DNA of 64,000 bases, from NCBI GenBank assembly GCA_031963045.1, contig JASSUK010000004.1, positions 38,347 through 102,346 on the forward strand, read 5' to 3'. The translations under genes were made by a program, and so were the position numbers. Below the pieces are notes generated by a model. It made no database searches. It was given only the letters and a program-made list of their open reading frames with translations, and had not been told where the DNA came from. This DNA comes from JASSUD01 sp031963045 (GTDB lineage: Bacteria; Pseudomonadota; Gammaproteobacteria; Burkholderiales; Burkholderiaceae). Shown here piece after piece: positions 43,154-52,909 of the stretch; position 1 is the stretch's first letter; the number at the start of each line of letters is the position of its first letter.

Positions 43154-43996
43154 ATGCCTGCTATTGCTCCTTCTCCTCTTGCTATCACCCTGTCTAATGT
43201 CACGCTAGCGCTTGGATCACAGACCATTTTGAAAGAAGTGACGCTGAAGATCCATCAGGGAGAATTCGTTGGCGTTTTAGGCCCGAATGGGGCAGGTAAA
43301 ACTACGCTCATTCGCGCCTTATTAGGCCTGATAAAACCAGTGCACGGCACACTCACTGTAGGAAACCGTCCTGCTGGGCATAACTCCATTTCAATTGGAT
43401 ATTTACCTCAGGCGCGCCATACCTCCAGCTCCGCCCATTCTTTTAGCGCAAAACTGAGCGGACGAGAATTTATGGCCAGCTCCCTAGAAGGCCATCAGTA
43501 CGGATGGGGGTGGATAGTAGGTAAAAACAAAGCGCATCAACAGCAGGCTATAGAAGAAGCGCTAGCACTGGTGGATGCAAGTGAACTCGCCAGCCGTCCT
43601 CTAGGCCGACTCTCGGGCGGGGAACGCCAGCGTGTATTGTTAGCGCAATGTTTACTGGGAAAACCCGACCTCTTATTACTAGATGAACCCCTGATCCACC
43701 TAGACCCTCACCATCAGGCTAGTGTGATAGAGCTGATACATCGCGTACAACGTCAGTTGAACATAGCCGTCTTATTGTGTGCACATGAAATTAATCCCCT
43801 TCTAGGAGTCATTGACCGCGTGTTGTATTTAGGAAGAGGCCAAGCCGCACTAGGCACGGTCGATGAAGTCATCAATGCCCCTGTACTTTCTAGGCTATAT
43901 GGCTCAACCATTGATGTTCTGCGGATAAATGGCCGCATTTTTGTCATGTCTGGAAATACAGAAGCGGAGGCTGGAAGCCATGATCACCCTGCTTGA
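43154..43996 (+). CDS. Zn/Mn ABC transporter ATP-binding protein
   Basis: Walker A GPNGAGKTT, Q-loop region IGYLPQARH, signature LSGGERQRVLLAQCLL, Walker B LLLLDEPLIHLD and the H-loop His (LLCAHEINPL) are all present. I start at MPAIAPSPLAITL (43154), because the earlier ATG at 43136 lies inside the preceding gene. Its last 17 bases overlap the permease start. Confidence 0.92.
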   Translation: MPAIAPSPLAITLSNVTLALGSQTILKEVTLKIHQGEFVGVLGPNGAGKTTLIRALLGLIKPVHGTLTVGNRPAGHNSISIGYLPQARHTSSSAHSFSAKLSGREFMASSLEGHQYGWGWIVGKNKAHQQQAIEEALALVDASELASRPLGRLSGGERQRVLLAQCLLGKPDLLLLDEPLIHLDPHHQASVIELIHRVQRQLNIAVLLCAHEINPLLGVIDRVLYLGRGQAALGTVDEVINAPVLSRLYGSTIDVLRINGRIFVMSGNTEAEAGSHDHPA

Positions 43997-44792
43997 TTAT
44001 GAATTTATGCGCCATGCTTTTATAGCATCTGGCTTAGTTGCCGTAATTGCAGGCATTGTTGGTTTTTTTCTGGTGATGCGCGAGCAAACTTTTGCAGGGC
44101 ATGCCCTCTCACATATAGGGTTTAGTGGCGCCACAGGCGCTGCCTTACTGGGCCTACCTCCTTTATGGGGGCTCATCGGCCTCACAGCGGTAGGGGGCAT
44201 TGGAATGGGTATGCTGGGAGAGAAACTTTCTAGGAGCGATGTAGCGATAGGAATGGTGCTTTCTATCTGCCTGAGCCTGGGTCTGCTTTTTCTACACTTC
44301 TTAAGCGTATCCACCACCAGCCATGTTTCTACACTTGAACTCAATGCACTTTTATTCGGAAATGTGCTGGGCGTAAGCTCTGCTATGCTCAAATCCTTGG
44401 CTACACTCACTGCACTAAGCCTAATAGCCTTAACTTGGATTGCTCGACCCTTAATTTTTTCCACCTTACAACCCGAGCTAGCGCTTGCAAAAGGCGTATG
44501 CCTGACCACTATATCCACCCTATTTATGGGAATCACGGCAATCGCGGTAGCGCAGTGCAGTCAGATTGTTGGTGTTTTGCTCGTCTTCACTTTGCTAGTC
44601 GGCCCAGCCGCAGCTGCACAGAATTTTTGCCGTAGACTCTATCCAAGCATCTTGCTCTCGGCAGGTTTAGCCTTAATACAAGCCTGGGTAGGCATAACAC
44701 TGGCTTTCTACACAAACTGGCCAACCGGATTTTGGATCAGCGCACTGAGCGCACTGGTTTATGGACTAAGTTTAATAAATAAAAAACATTAA
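43980..44792 (+). CDS. Zn/Mn ABC transporter permease
   Basis: This hydrophobic ABC-3 family permease has about eight TM helices (FIASGLVAVIAGIVGFFLVM; MREQTFAGHALSHIGFSGAT). The start at 43980 has GGAAG upstream and overlaps the ATPase gene by 17 bp, so the three genes form one coupled operon. A longer frame from 43929 is not needed. Confidence 0.92.
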   Translation: MITLLDYEFMRHAFIASGLVAVIAGIVGFFLVMREQTFAGHALSHIGFSGATGAALLGLPPLWGLIGLTAVGGIGMGMLGEKLSRSDVAIGMVLSICLSLGLLFLHFLSVSTTSHVSTLELNALLFGNVLGVSSAMLKSLATLTALSLIALTWIARPLIFSTLQPELALAKGVCLTTISTLFMGITAIAVAQCSQIVGVLLVFTLLVGPAAAAQNFCRRLYPSILLSAGLALIQAWVGITLAFYTNWPTGFWISALSALVYGLSLINKKH

Positions 44793-44795
44793 GTC

Positions 44796-44962
44796 TTTTT
44801 CGCTTGTTGGTTGAGGCGCGAACCCCAACATGCGCACCACTACTTGTATTTTTTGCTTTTGCCAATTTACCAGCTGGTTTTCAAAGAAGCGGTGGTTAGG
44901 CGTTGGGGAACGTTGCTCACCATCAACCTGCGCACCTAAACTTATACCCGCGTAGCACATCT
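44796..44962. repeat. Degenerate family B repeat, copy 9
   Basis: Recognisable blocks are gcgcgaaccccaacatgcgc, then ttgcttttgccaatttacc and a decayed outer end acccgcgtagcacat. The stretch 44963-45230 that follows shows no repeat or gene I recognise. Confidence 0.6.
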
Positions 44963-45230
44963 TATTTTTCACAACAGAGGGCAGAGCTGAGATCTTGCAG
45001 GGAGAGGCTCATCCCTTATAGCTTGCAAACACGCTAGCGTACTCTGTGATCCGTTTTCTGTAACCACCCCATATAGCGTGGTTCAGCTCAAACGAGGCAC
45101 CCAACCAGACAATTTTATGGTGGTATAAGATGTGTATTTCGATGCAATACAGAACGAAGTAAGAGCGTAAGAAATACGGTATATGCTGGTTCTATTTTCT
45201 TATTAGAAGAGCATATAAAGGCAACCTTGG

Positions 45231-46670
45231 ATGCGGCTTATCTTAAGTCGCAAAGGTCAGATTTCTATGGTTACTTCTATAGACTCCAGTGTAATTTTAA
45301 GGCGCTTCTTCGAACATTCCCATGATTGTCTAAGTGGGCTGCTTGAAAAGAAGCAATCCCTTACGGAGTCTCTCTCTAGGCTAGATAAAAATTATAAAAA
45401 TCCAGATAAAGTAACCCACTTAAAGCGTAGGCTTTGGGGTTCTGAGAAAGAGGCACAAAAACAAGAAGAATATTTTCTTAAAGTTAAAGATTTAATTAAT
45501 AGTAGTGCTAATATCCTTGAGACATTCTCGGACTTTAAAAGTCAAATAGAAGAAAATATTATAAACTTTGGGGAAGATAATTGGTTGACGTCTGAGCTAC
45601 AGCAAACCATCCTCCCTTATCTGTTTAGTGTCCGTTTTTTGTTTAATACGGAAAGGCAAGACGGACAAGAATGCGTTGTGCCAGAAGGTTTATTAGAGAT
45701 ACATGAAGATCTTTATCCCGATGGTTTTTTTCCAACAGCAGAAAGACTACATATAGAGTTAAATGCACAGTCTAGTTTTATATCAGAGCATCTGTCAGAG
45801 GTTTATAAGGCCTTAGTTGGTATAGCGAGTACGTTTACAACTATATGGAGCCTTTCTATTCAGGCGGGTTTAATTGTAGTATCTAGCCCGGCTGTTATTC
45901 CCCTTATTATCTGCGTTTCTCTCGCGTTCCTTGGCGCATGCGCCAAGGTAGCAGATATGCGGCATGCCACGAAAACTAATGATAAACTTGCTCTTGATAA
46001 AGAAATTCTTATAGAACTTATTGGAAATTTAAACGTCATGGCAAGTTTTATAAATGCGCTTTTCAGCATTAAACAAGATACTCGAACACTGGTAGCCGCT
46101 GCCGAACGCAACGAGAGAAATTTGAATGATTTAGGGCAAAACATGCAGGTTGGCGCAGAAGCGCTCAATCGCATAGAAAATAAGATTGATAACCACCAGC
46201 CAGCTGTTGTCCATAACCATATTAATTTAAGTGAAGGGGCAATGAGGCTGCTTTTAGAGGCTGAGGCAAGCGGGAAACTCTCAGCAAATAGCCCGATTCT
46301 TCTAGCGCTTACCGCTCAACCCTCAGCACGATTACAAATCACCGGCGCACCGTCAGGGGCTAATGAACCTGAATATCTTTCGCCTAGAAAACAAGCAATT
46401 TCTGGTGCGTCTACTCTTTCTGCTATCTCGGAAGAAAGCTCAAGTGTTAGTTCTTCTAGAAGTAGTACGCCAACCACTGGCGATAGCGGGCCAGTCACTC
46501 CTACTTTCTCTCAGGAAAGCAAATTTTTAGCTGACTCCTCTTCCTCATACAAAGGAAAAGCAACTACCCCTTTAATGGTAGAGATAGAGAGTGAAGAGGA
46601 ATACCTAGCGATTCAAGAGTTCAGAAAGCAACGGCAAATAGAGATGAAAGCAAACCTAAATGCAGCGTAA
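45231..46670 (+). CDS. Unknown membrane-associated protein with two TM segments and coiled coil
   Basis: Residues 1-190 are helical and charged. Two adjacent hydrophobic stretches near 205-240 (LVGIASTFTTIWSLSIQAGL; VVSSPAVIPLIICVSLAFLG) make a helical hairpin. A coiled coil follows (ERNERNLNDLGQNMQVGAEA), then a Ser/Thr/Pro-rich tail (SEESSSVSSSRSSTPTTGDS). The layout recalls secreted or host-directed membrane proteins such as type III translocators, but I recognise no family, and no hrpII-like box is upstream. The alternative start is the ATG at 45267. A+T-rich codons and isolation between repeats suggest acquisition. Confidence 0.6.
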   Translation: MRLILSRKGQISMVTSIDSSVILRRFFEHSHDCLSGLLEKKQSLTESLSRLDKNYKNPDKVTHLKRRLWGSEKEAQKQEEYFLKVKDLINSSANILETFSDFKSQIEENIINFGEDNWLTSELQQTILPYLFSVRFLFNTERQDGQECVVPEGLLEIHEDLYPDGFFPTAERLHIELNAQSSFISEHLSEVYKALVGIASTFTTIWSLSIQAGLIVVSSPAVIPLIICVSLAFLGACAKVADMRHATKTNDKLALDKEILIELIGNLNVMASFINALFSIKQDTRTLVAAAERNERNLNDLGQNMQVGAEALNRIENKIDNHQPAVVHNHINLSEGAMRLLLEAEASGKLSANSPILLALTAQPSARLQITGAPSGANEPEYLSPRKQAISGASTLSAISEESSSVSSSRSSTPTTGDSGPVTPTFSQESKFLADSSSSYKGKATTPLMVEIESEEEYLAIQEFRKQRQIEMKANLNAA

Positions 46671-46791
46671 TGATTGCTGTAAGCATACGGCAGAACCATC
46701 TGTACGGCCTCAAAATGGTGGCCAGTACAAGCTGGGGGAAGCGTATGCTTACCTTACACCTCCAAGAGTGTGTCCATACTGGACACACCAT

Positions 46792-46831
46792 AAAAAAAAT
46801 CCCCTTAAATAATTTCAAGGGGATTTTTTTA
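46792..46831. terminator. Bidirectional terminator at the end of the ribosomal block
   Basis: aaaaaaatcccctt and aaggggattttttt form a perfect stem with A and T runs on each side. It can end both the ribosomal operon on the minus strand and the preceding gene on the plus strand. Confidence 0.9.
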
Positions 46832-46860
46832 TGTCTGTGCGCTATAAGCGTTAGAGCAGA

Positions 46861-47256
46861 TTACTCTGCATCTTTTGCTATTTCTTGCTCAACGCTATCT
46901 GGACGATCTACCAATTCAACGTACGCCAGCTCTGCATTATCGCCTGCGCGGAATTTGTATTTCAAAATACGCAAATAGCCACCTGGGCGATTCGCATAGC
47001 GTGGGCCCAAGACATTGAATAGTTTTGCTACAGAGTCACGGCTACGCAAATTATTAAATACATAGCGGTGATTTGCCAAAGTAGATGTTTTACCTCTGGT
47101 AATCAAAGGCTCAACCATTCTGCGTAGCTCTTTCGCTTTTTGAACAGTAGTTTTAATAACTTCATGTTCAATAAGGGAGTTACACATGTTCTTCAGCATA
47201 GCCAAACGGTGGCTGCTGGTTCGATTTAACTTGCGTAAGCCATTACGGTGACGCAT
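46861..47256 (-). CDS. rplQ: 50S ribosomal protein L17
   Basis: MRHRNGLRKLNRTSSHRLAM is the universal L17 start. The 131 residues include the family core ending RILKYKFRAGDNAELAYVEL, plus an acidic tail. It is the last gene of the alpha operon, 85 bp after rpoA. Confidence 0.98.
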   Translation of the reverse strand: MRHRNGLRKLNRTSSHRLAMLKNMCNSLIEHEVIKTTVQKAKELRRMVEPLITRGKTSTLANHRYVFNNLRSRDSVAKLFNVLGPRYANRPGGYLRILKYKFRAGDNAELAYVELVDRPDSVEQEIAKDAE

Positions 47257-47341
47257 TGTCTTTCCTTAAATAAAAAACGTATTCAAATTCGTGTAAAGCA
47301 AAAATTAAAAACAATCTGGACTTTCTGCTCGATTTTTCAGT

Positions 47342-48349
47342 TTACGATTGGCTCATTGAAGTAATTTCAACGCTGTTCGAAGGCCAATTTTCAATGGTAG
47401 TACCTAGCGACAAACCGCGAATCGAGAGCGCTTCTTTAATTTCATTTAAAGATTTGCGTCCTAAATTAGGTGTTTTTAGCAATTCATTTTCTGCGCGTTG
47501 AATAAGGTCACCAATACAGAAAATACTCTCAGCTTTCAGGCAGTTCGCGGAGCGCACAGTTAACTCTAACTCTTCAACAGGGCGTAATAAAATAGGCTCG
47601 ATCTGAGGAGTATTGAGTTGAGGCTCTGCAACGGCTTCTGCACTTTCGAGCGAAGCAAATTCAGAGAGCTGATCAATTAAAATACCTGCAGCAGTTTGTA
47701 GGGCTTCTTCTGGAGAAATCACACCGTTCGTGGTGATAATCAATTCCAAGCTGTCAAAGTTGGTATTGCCACCGACTCGAGCAGGCTTTACTGCATATAC
47801 CACGCTTTTGATGGGCGAGAATAAAGCATCGATTAAGAGTCGGCCAATTGTATTATGCGAGCCTTCAGTTTGACGACGCACATTGGCAGGTACATAACCG
47901 CGGCCTTTTTCAACTCTGATTTGCAGATCTAATTTTCCGCCCTTAGAAACATGAGCAATTATATGATCTGGGTTCAAGACTTCGCAGTCATGCGTCAATT
48001 CAATATCGCTGGCTGTTACAACGCCTTCGCTATCCTTACTCAGCGTAAGTGTAACTTCATCACGCGTATGCAGCTTGAAAATAATGCCTTTCAAATTGAG
48101 CAGCAAACCAACTACATCTTCTTGTATGCCATCAATCGTTGAATACTCATGCACTACCTTGTTAATCATTACTTCGGTTGGGGCATATCCCACCATCGAA
48201 GATAAGAGTACGCGGCGAAGCGCATTACCCAAGGTATGACCGTAGCCGCGCTCAAACGGCTCCATAACTACTTTTGCATGGTTTTCACCCAAAGACTCAA
48301 TAGCAATAATTCTGGGTTTTAACAAACGCTTCAACGCATTGCCTGACAT
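47342..48349 (-). CDS. rpoA: RNA polymerase alpha subunit
   Basis: The N-terminal assembly domain (EPFERGYGHTLGNALRRVLL) and the C-terminal DNA- and activator-binding domain (ELTVRSANCLKAE, LLKTPNLGRKSLNEIKEAL) are intact. The 335 residues exceed the usual 325-330 slightly, with extra residues at both ends. The middle part (about 150-200) looks more divergent from Burkholderia than the ends. Confidence 0.98.
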   Translation of the reverse strand: MSGNALKRLLKPRIIAIESLGENHAKVVMEPFERGYGHTLGNALRRVLLSSMVGYAPTEVMINKVVHEYSTIDGIQEDVVGLLLNLKGIIFKLHTRDEVTLTLSKDSEGVVTASDIELTHDCEVLNPDHIIAHVSKGGKLDLQIRVEKGRGYVPANVRRQTEGSHNTIGRLLIDALFSPIKSVVYAVKPARVGGNTNFDSLELIITTNGVISPEEALQTAAGILIDQLSEFASLESAEAVAEPQLNTPQIEPILLRPVEELELTVRSANCLKAESIFCIGDLIQRAENELLKTPNLGRKSLNEIKEALSIRGLSLGTTIENWPSNSVEITSMSQS

Positions 48350-48493
48350 ACACTTTCCTTTTCAATACCCTCAGTTCGTTACACCGATAAGGCTGAATAA
48401 ACATCTATATATTAAAAATATACATACCATGAGCAGGTAAAAAATAAAGGCCATAAGGGTTACCCTAAGCTTTTATTTTTTACCTGCTATGTA

Positions 48494-49120
48494 TTACCGT
48501 GAATACAATTCAACAATTAAGTTTTCACTGATATCACCGGCGATTTCATTGCGCTCAGGAGCTTGCTTAAATTTCCCTTCCAATTTCGCTTCGTCAATAC
48601 TAACCCAATCTGGAAAGCCGATTTGTTTAGCAAGGCTAAGTGCTTCGCGAATACGAACTTGGCTTTTTGCTTTTTCACGCACAACGATAGTATCGCCTGC
48701 TTTCACTTGCATAGAAGCAATATCAGAACGTCCATTATTCAGTGAAATCGCGCCATGGCTAACAAGTTGTCTTGCTTCTGCACGAGTAGATGCAAATCCC
48801 ATGCGATACACCACATTATCCAAACGGGACTCAAGGATTTTCAGCAATACTTCACCGGTATTTCCTTTTTGGCGTTTTGCTTCTGCATAGTAGCGACGGA
48901 ATTGCTTCTCTAAAACGCCATAAATGCGTTTTACTTTTTGCTTTTCACGTAACTGCGTGCCGTATTCAGATAAGCGGTTGTTTGTTGCAGTACGACCGTG
49001 TTGCCCTGGCTTAGTATCCAGTTTGCATTTATCAGCAAGCGCGCGGCGAGCGCTTTTTAGAAAAAGATCCGTCCCTTCACGGCGAGATTGCTTGGCTTTA
49101 GGACCAATATGACGTGCCAC
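48494..49120 (-). CDS. rpsD: 30S ribosomal protein S4
   Basis: MARHIGPKAKQSRREGTDLF and the S4 RNA-binding domain (RLDNVVYRMGFASTRAEARQ, LVSHGAI) identify it. S4 nucleates 30S assembly. A gap of 144 bp separates it from rpoA. Confidence 0.98.
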   Translation of the reverse strand: MARHIGPKAKQSRREGTDLFLKSARRALADKCKLDTKPGQHGRTATNNRLSEYGTQLREKQKVKRIYGVLEKQFRRYYAEAKRQKGNTGEVLLKILESRLDNVVYRMGFASTRAEARQLVSHGAISLNNGRSDIASMQVKAGDTIVVREKAKSQVRIREALSLAKQIGFPDWVSIDEAKLEGKFKQAPERNEIAGDISENLIVELYSR

Positions 49121-49301
49121 GTTATTTCCCTTTTCAAAGTAGAGCAGCGATTCACCCTATATTCGCGCTCGCTAGAAATTAAAAAATCAAAATTGAAAAA
49201 TGCGAATAACCCCGCCAGTTTTTTAGCGGGGATGCAAAATCAGCAAAGCTTTAATTTATTCGTACATTGGAATGACGAAAAAATCTGAGCAATAAATACA
49301 C

Positions 49302-49706
49302 TTAAATACGGCGGCGTTTTGGAGGACGGCAGCCATTATGAGGCAATGGAGTTCTATCCGCGATTTCGGCAATTTTAAAGCCGAGACCATTTAATGCACG
49401 CACAACAGATTCACGACCGGGGCCAGGACCTGTAATACGGATAGAGAGGGTTTGAACGCCAAACTCTCTGGCTTTAAGGCCAACAGACTCTGCAGCAACC
49501 TGTGCAGCAAAAGGAGTCGATTTTCTGGCGCCTTTAAAGCCTTGGCCACCGGATGCAGCCCATGCAAGGGTATTTCCCTGGCGATCCGTAATCGTCACGA
49601 TAGTGTTATTAAAGGAAGCGTGAACGTGCGCAACGCCTTCCGACACAGTTTTTCTAACTTTTTTGCGAGCGCGCTGCGCTGCGGTATTACTTGAAGGCTT
49701 AGCCAT
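49302..49706 (-). CDS. rpsK: 30S ribosomal protein S11
   Basis: HASFNNTIVTITDRQGNTLA and the conserved end TPLPHNGCRPPKRRRI are diagnostic. 134 residues, normal length. It is 181 bp upstream of rpsD, a wider gap than usual. Confidence 0.98.
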   Translation of the reverse strand: MAKPSSNTAAQRARKKVRKTVSEGVAHVHASFNNTIVTITDRQGNTLAWAASGGQGFKGARKSTPFAAQVAAESVGLKAREFGVQTLSIRITGPGPGRESVVRALNGLGFKIAEIADRTPLPHNGCRPPKRRRI

Positions 49707-49889
49707 ATACTTTTCCGTTATTCACGTTTTCTTTAAATACTTTCGCAAATATAAATGCTATTTATCTGCTCTGGTATAGGCATATAACTGTGTGGGCATA
49801 TGCCGATACCAGGAGATTGCGAGCTACATTTCGCCAAAGTTATGCACGGCTGCAGATTACAAAACCCTCTTGAAATCTGCTAAAGCCTT

Positions 49890-50258
49890 TTATTTCTTCA
49901 GAGAAACACTAGCACGGCGACGACCTTTACGAGTGCGTGCATTGGTACGAGTACGCTGACCACGCAAAGGCAAACCACCCTTTCTATGGCGCACACCACG
50001 ATAGCAGCCAATATCCATCAAGCGCTTAATCGCAGTGCTGATTGAGCGGCGCAAATCGCCTTCAATCGTGTATTTTCCAATTTCTTCGCGCAGCTTTTCC
50101 AAGTCCGCATCACTCAAATCGCGCACTTTTTTAGCAGGTAAAATATCGGTGCTAGCGCAGATTTTTTTAGAAGTCGACAGACCGATACCGAATATTTCAG
50201 TCAGTCCAATCAGAACATCTTTATGATCCGGGATATTTATCCCCGAAATACGGGCCAT
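49890..50258 (-). CDS. rpsM: 30S ribosomal protein S13
   Basis: MARISGINIPDHKDVLIGLT and the tail GQRTRTNARTRKGRRR match S13 of the subunit head. 122 residues. A 183-bp spacer precedes rpsK. Confidence 0.98.
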   Translation of the reverse strand: MARISGINIPDHKDVLIGLTEIFGIGLSTSKKICASTDILPAKKVRDLSDADLEKLREEIGKYTIEGDLRRSISTAIKRLMDIGCYRGVRHRKGGLPLRGQRTRTNARTRKGRRRASVSLKK

Positions 50259-50313
50259 TATTGTTTCCTAACTAGATAATCTTTATTCACATCAATGCTT
50301 GCTTCAAAAGTTT

Positions 50314-50430
50314 TTAACCCTGACGTTGCTTATGTCGCTGATCAGCGCTACAAATAATACGCACAACCCGTTTACGCTTCACTACTTTGCATTTACGGCA
50401 CATAGGTTTAACGGATGCCATGACTTTCAT
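50314..50430 (-). CDS. rpmJ: 50S ribosomal protein L36
   Basis: A 38-residue protein: MKVMASVKPMCRKCKVVKRK, then RVVRIICSADQRHKQRQG. The CxxC...C...H zinc-ribbon residues are all present, so this is the zinc-binding (C+) form. It lies between infA and rpsM, as in other beta-proteobacteria. Confidence 0.97.
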   Translation of the reverse strand: MKVMASVKPMCRKCKVVKRKRVVRIICSADQRHKQRQG

Positions 50431-50516
50431 GGAAGGTATTCCTTTATAAAATATTCAAGTCACAATTTTTAAAATGCTGCAAAAACTGTCTATCTGCAGC
50501 ACTTTGGCTCTATACG

Positions 50517-50735
50517 TTATTTAGCTCTAAATATGATACGTCCGCGAGACAAATCATAAGGAGTCAACTCTACTGTAACGCTATCTCCAGGCAAAACACG
50601 AATGTAATGCATACGCATTTTCCCAGACATATACCCTAAAACAACATGGCCGTTTTCTAGCTTTACACGAAAAGTCGCATTAGGTAAGTTCTCAAGGATC
50701 TCACCTTGCATTTGAATTACATCGTCTTTAGCCAT
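50517..50735 (-). CDS. infA: Translation initiation factor IF-1
   Basis: The 72-residue OB-fold protein has MAKDDVIQMQGEILENLPNA and HYIRVLPGDSVTVELTPYDL, typical of the beta-proteobacterial spc-operon copy. It follows secY by 9 bp. Confidence 0.98.
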   Translation of the reverse strand: MAKDDVIQMQGEILENLPNATFRVKLENGHVVLGYMSGKMRMHYIRVLPGDSVTVELTPYDLSRGRIIFRAK

Positions 50736-50744
50736 ATTTATTGC

Positions 50745-52076
50745 TTAACGTACCGAAAGAGGATTACCACCAAAACTGGATTTCTTTAATAGAGATTCAT
50801 ACTGCTGCGACATAAGATGCGTTTGAATCTGCGCGATAAAGTCCATGGTGACAACCACCACAATTAATAAAGAAGTTCCACCAAAATAAAATGGAACCTG
50901 CCAGTGAAGTACTAAGAATTCCGGCAATAGACACACAAATACAATATACAGCGCGCCGATTAATGTGAGGCGCATCAATATTTTATCGATATAGCGCGCA
51001 GTCTGGTCTCCTGGACGAATCCCAGGAATAAAAGCACCGCTTTTCTTAAGGTTGTCTGCAGTTTCTTTGCTATTAAAAACAAGTGCTGTATAGAAAAAGC
51101 AAAAGAACACAATAGCCAAAGCATACAGCAGCATATAAATGGGATGCCCTGGAGTCAAAGCCTGTGCTAGATCTTTCAGCCAACCCAGTGCTGAGTGCGC
51201 TCCAAACCAATTAGCGATCGTCACTGGAAATAAAATGACGGATGAGGCAAAAATGGGTGGAATCACGCCAGACATATTCAATTTCAGTGGCAAATGCGAG
51301 GATTGGCCAGCATAAATTTTCCCATTTGTCTGACGCCTTGCATAGTTCACCAGTATTTTTCTCTGGCCGCGCTCGACAAATACCACTAAATAGGTAACTC
51401 CAGCAATCAGTGAAATGATGACCAGCGCTGCAATAATACTGATAGAACCTGCACGAATAAGGTCAACAAGATGCGCTAATGCACCAGGCAAACCAGCAGC
51501 AATACCTGCAAAAATAATAATTGAAATACCGTTGCCCAAGCCACGCTCAGTAATTTGCTCACCCAGCCAGACGATAAACATCGTGCCGGTTACCAATGCA
51601 ACAATAGTCACCACTTTGAAAGATACACCAGGGTCGACAACCAAACCTGACTGACTTTCTAGCGCAACAGCAATTCCAAAAGCCTGGAATAAGGCTAATA
51701 ACACAGTGAAGTAACGTGTGTACTGCGTAATCTTCCTTTGACCAGCCTGCCCTTCTTTTTTCAATGCTTCAAGCTGCGGCGACACGATGGTCAAAAGCTG
51801 CATAATAATCGATGCCGAAATATAAGGCATGATCCCTAATGCAAACACACTGAAACGCGACAGCGCTCCCCCTGAAAACATATTAAACATGCCAAGAATG
51901 CCACCACGCTGGCTTTGAAAAAGCGCAGCAAGTTGCTCAGGGTCAATGCCAGGAACTGGGATATGCGCGCCTAATCGATAAACAATCAGAGCAAGTAATA
52001 AAAATACTATACGTCGACGCAAATCCCCAAATTTTCTAAGGGGCGATTTTTCAGTTTTTGTAGCACTTATGCGCAC
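50745..52076 (-). CDS. secY: Preprotein translocase channel subunit SecY
   Basis: SecY forms the pore of the Sec translocon. Ten TM helices are present with the family segments FGDLRRRIVFLLLALIVYRL, IPVPGIDPEQL, GIMPYISASIIMQLL and PGDQTARYIDKILMRLTLIG. The frame opens with a TTG at 52094, but the GTG at 52076 has AAAGG 8 nt upstream, so I take that as start (443 aa). It lies between rplO and infA. Confidence 0.96.
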   Translation of the reverse strand: MRISATKTEKSPLRKFGDLRRRIVFLLLALIVYRLGAHIPVPGIDPEQLAALFQSQRGGILGMFNMFSGGALSRFSVFALGIMPYISASIIMQLLTIVSPQLEALKKEGQAGQRKITQYTRYFTVLLALFQAFGIAVALESQSGLVVDPGVSFKVVTIVALVTGTMFIVWLGEQITERGLGNGISIIIFAGIAAGLPGALAHLVDLIRAGSISIIAALVIISLIAGVTYLVVFVERGQRKILVNYARRQTNGKIYAGQSSHLPLKLNMSGVIPPIFASSVILFPVTIANWFGAHSALGWLKDLAQALTPGHPIYMLLYALAIVFFCFFYTALVFNSKETADNLKKSGAFIPGIRPGDQTARYIDKILMRLTLIGALYIVFVCLLPEFLVLHWQVPFYFGGTSLLIVVVVTMDFIAQIQTHLMSQQYESLLKKSSFGGNPLSVR

Positions 52077-52230
52077 AGTCAAAACCTTTGTCAAAGCACA
52101 TGCTAAATACGCATCATAGCCAGGAGGATAAGTAGTAGTGCGATTGATAATGCAGCACTTACAGCCTATTCCAAATTTTTAAAAGGGTCCAAAAGGGACC
52201 CTTGTTGGTATCGCACCAAGGCAGAATACT

Positions 52231-52665
52231 CTACTCGGAGAGAGAGCCTCCAACAGCTTCTATAGCCGCAATTGCGCCTTTAGTTGCTGGCAAACCTTTG
52301 AGTGTAATTTTACGAGTAAGTTCACCCGACAAAATAACTTTTGCACTACGAGCTGAGCAAGGCACTATACCTGCTTGCTTTAATGCAAAAAAATCAATGG
52401 TATCGATAGGCAATTTTTCGAGATCTGAAAGGCGTACCTCAGCGACAAATTTACGTGTCAATGAAGTAAATCCACGCTTAGGCAAGCGGCGTTGCAAAGG
52501 CATCTGACCGCCTTCAAACCCTACTTTATGAAAACCCCCAGAACGGGATTTTTGCCCTTTATGGCCTCGTCCTGCAGTTTTCCCAAGGCCAGACCCTATC
52601 CCACGCCCTACACGACGCCGAGGGCGTCTTGAATCAGGACCAGGTTTGATCGTATTTAATTCCAT
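52231..52665 (-). CDS. rplO: 50S ribosomal protein L15
   Basis: MELNTIKPGPDSRRPRRRVG and the Gly-rich KGQKSRSGGFHKVGFEGGQM segment identify L15. 144 residues, normal. secY follows 154 bp later. Confidence 0.98.
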   Translation of the reverse strand: MELNTIKPGPDSRRPRRRVGRGIGSGLGKTAGRGHKGQKSRSGGFHKVGFEGGQMPLQRRLPKRGFTSLTRKFVAEVRLSDLEKLPIDTIDFFALKQAGIVPCSARSAKVILSGELTRKITLKGLPATKGAIAAIEAVGGSLSE

Positions 52666-52729
52666 GTCTTTACTCTTTATGTAATCTAGGAGGAACCTTT
52701 TTGGAGGTATTGGGTAAGCCTAAATATTA

Positions 52730-52909
52730 CTAACCCAGAACTTCCACCAGATAGGAGACTTTATTTAGTCTTCCACGCATGGCAGGGGTATCCAATAACT
52801 CGGATGTCGAGTTCAAACCACGCAAACCTAGGCAACGCACCGTAGCGCGGTGGGTCTCACGGGTGCCAATCAGGCTTTTGATAAGTTTTATTTTGATCTT
52901 TTTAGACAT
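52730..52909 (-). CDS. rpmD: 50S ribosomal protein L30
   Basis: 59 residues: IKIKLIKSLIGTRETHRATV then RCLGLRGLNSTSEL. The upstream frame continues to 53008 but belongs to the spacer; MSKKIKIKLIKS is the family start. Confidence 0.96.
   Translation of the reverse strand: MSKKIKIKLIKSLIGTRETHRATVRCLGLRGLNSTSELLDTPAMRGRLNKVSYLVEVLG

Noticed and set aside
45000..45230. hrpII box upstream of the two-TM protein gene
   Set aside because: The only TTCG (near 45156) is followed by AGTA at the expected distance.
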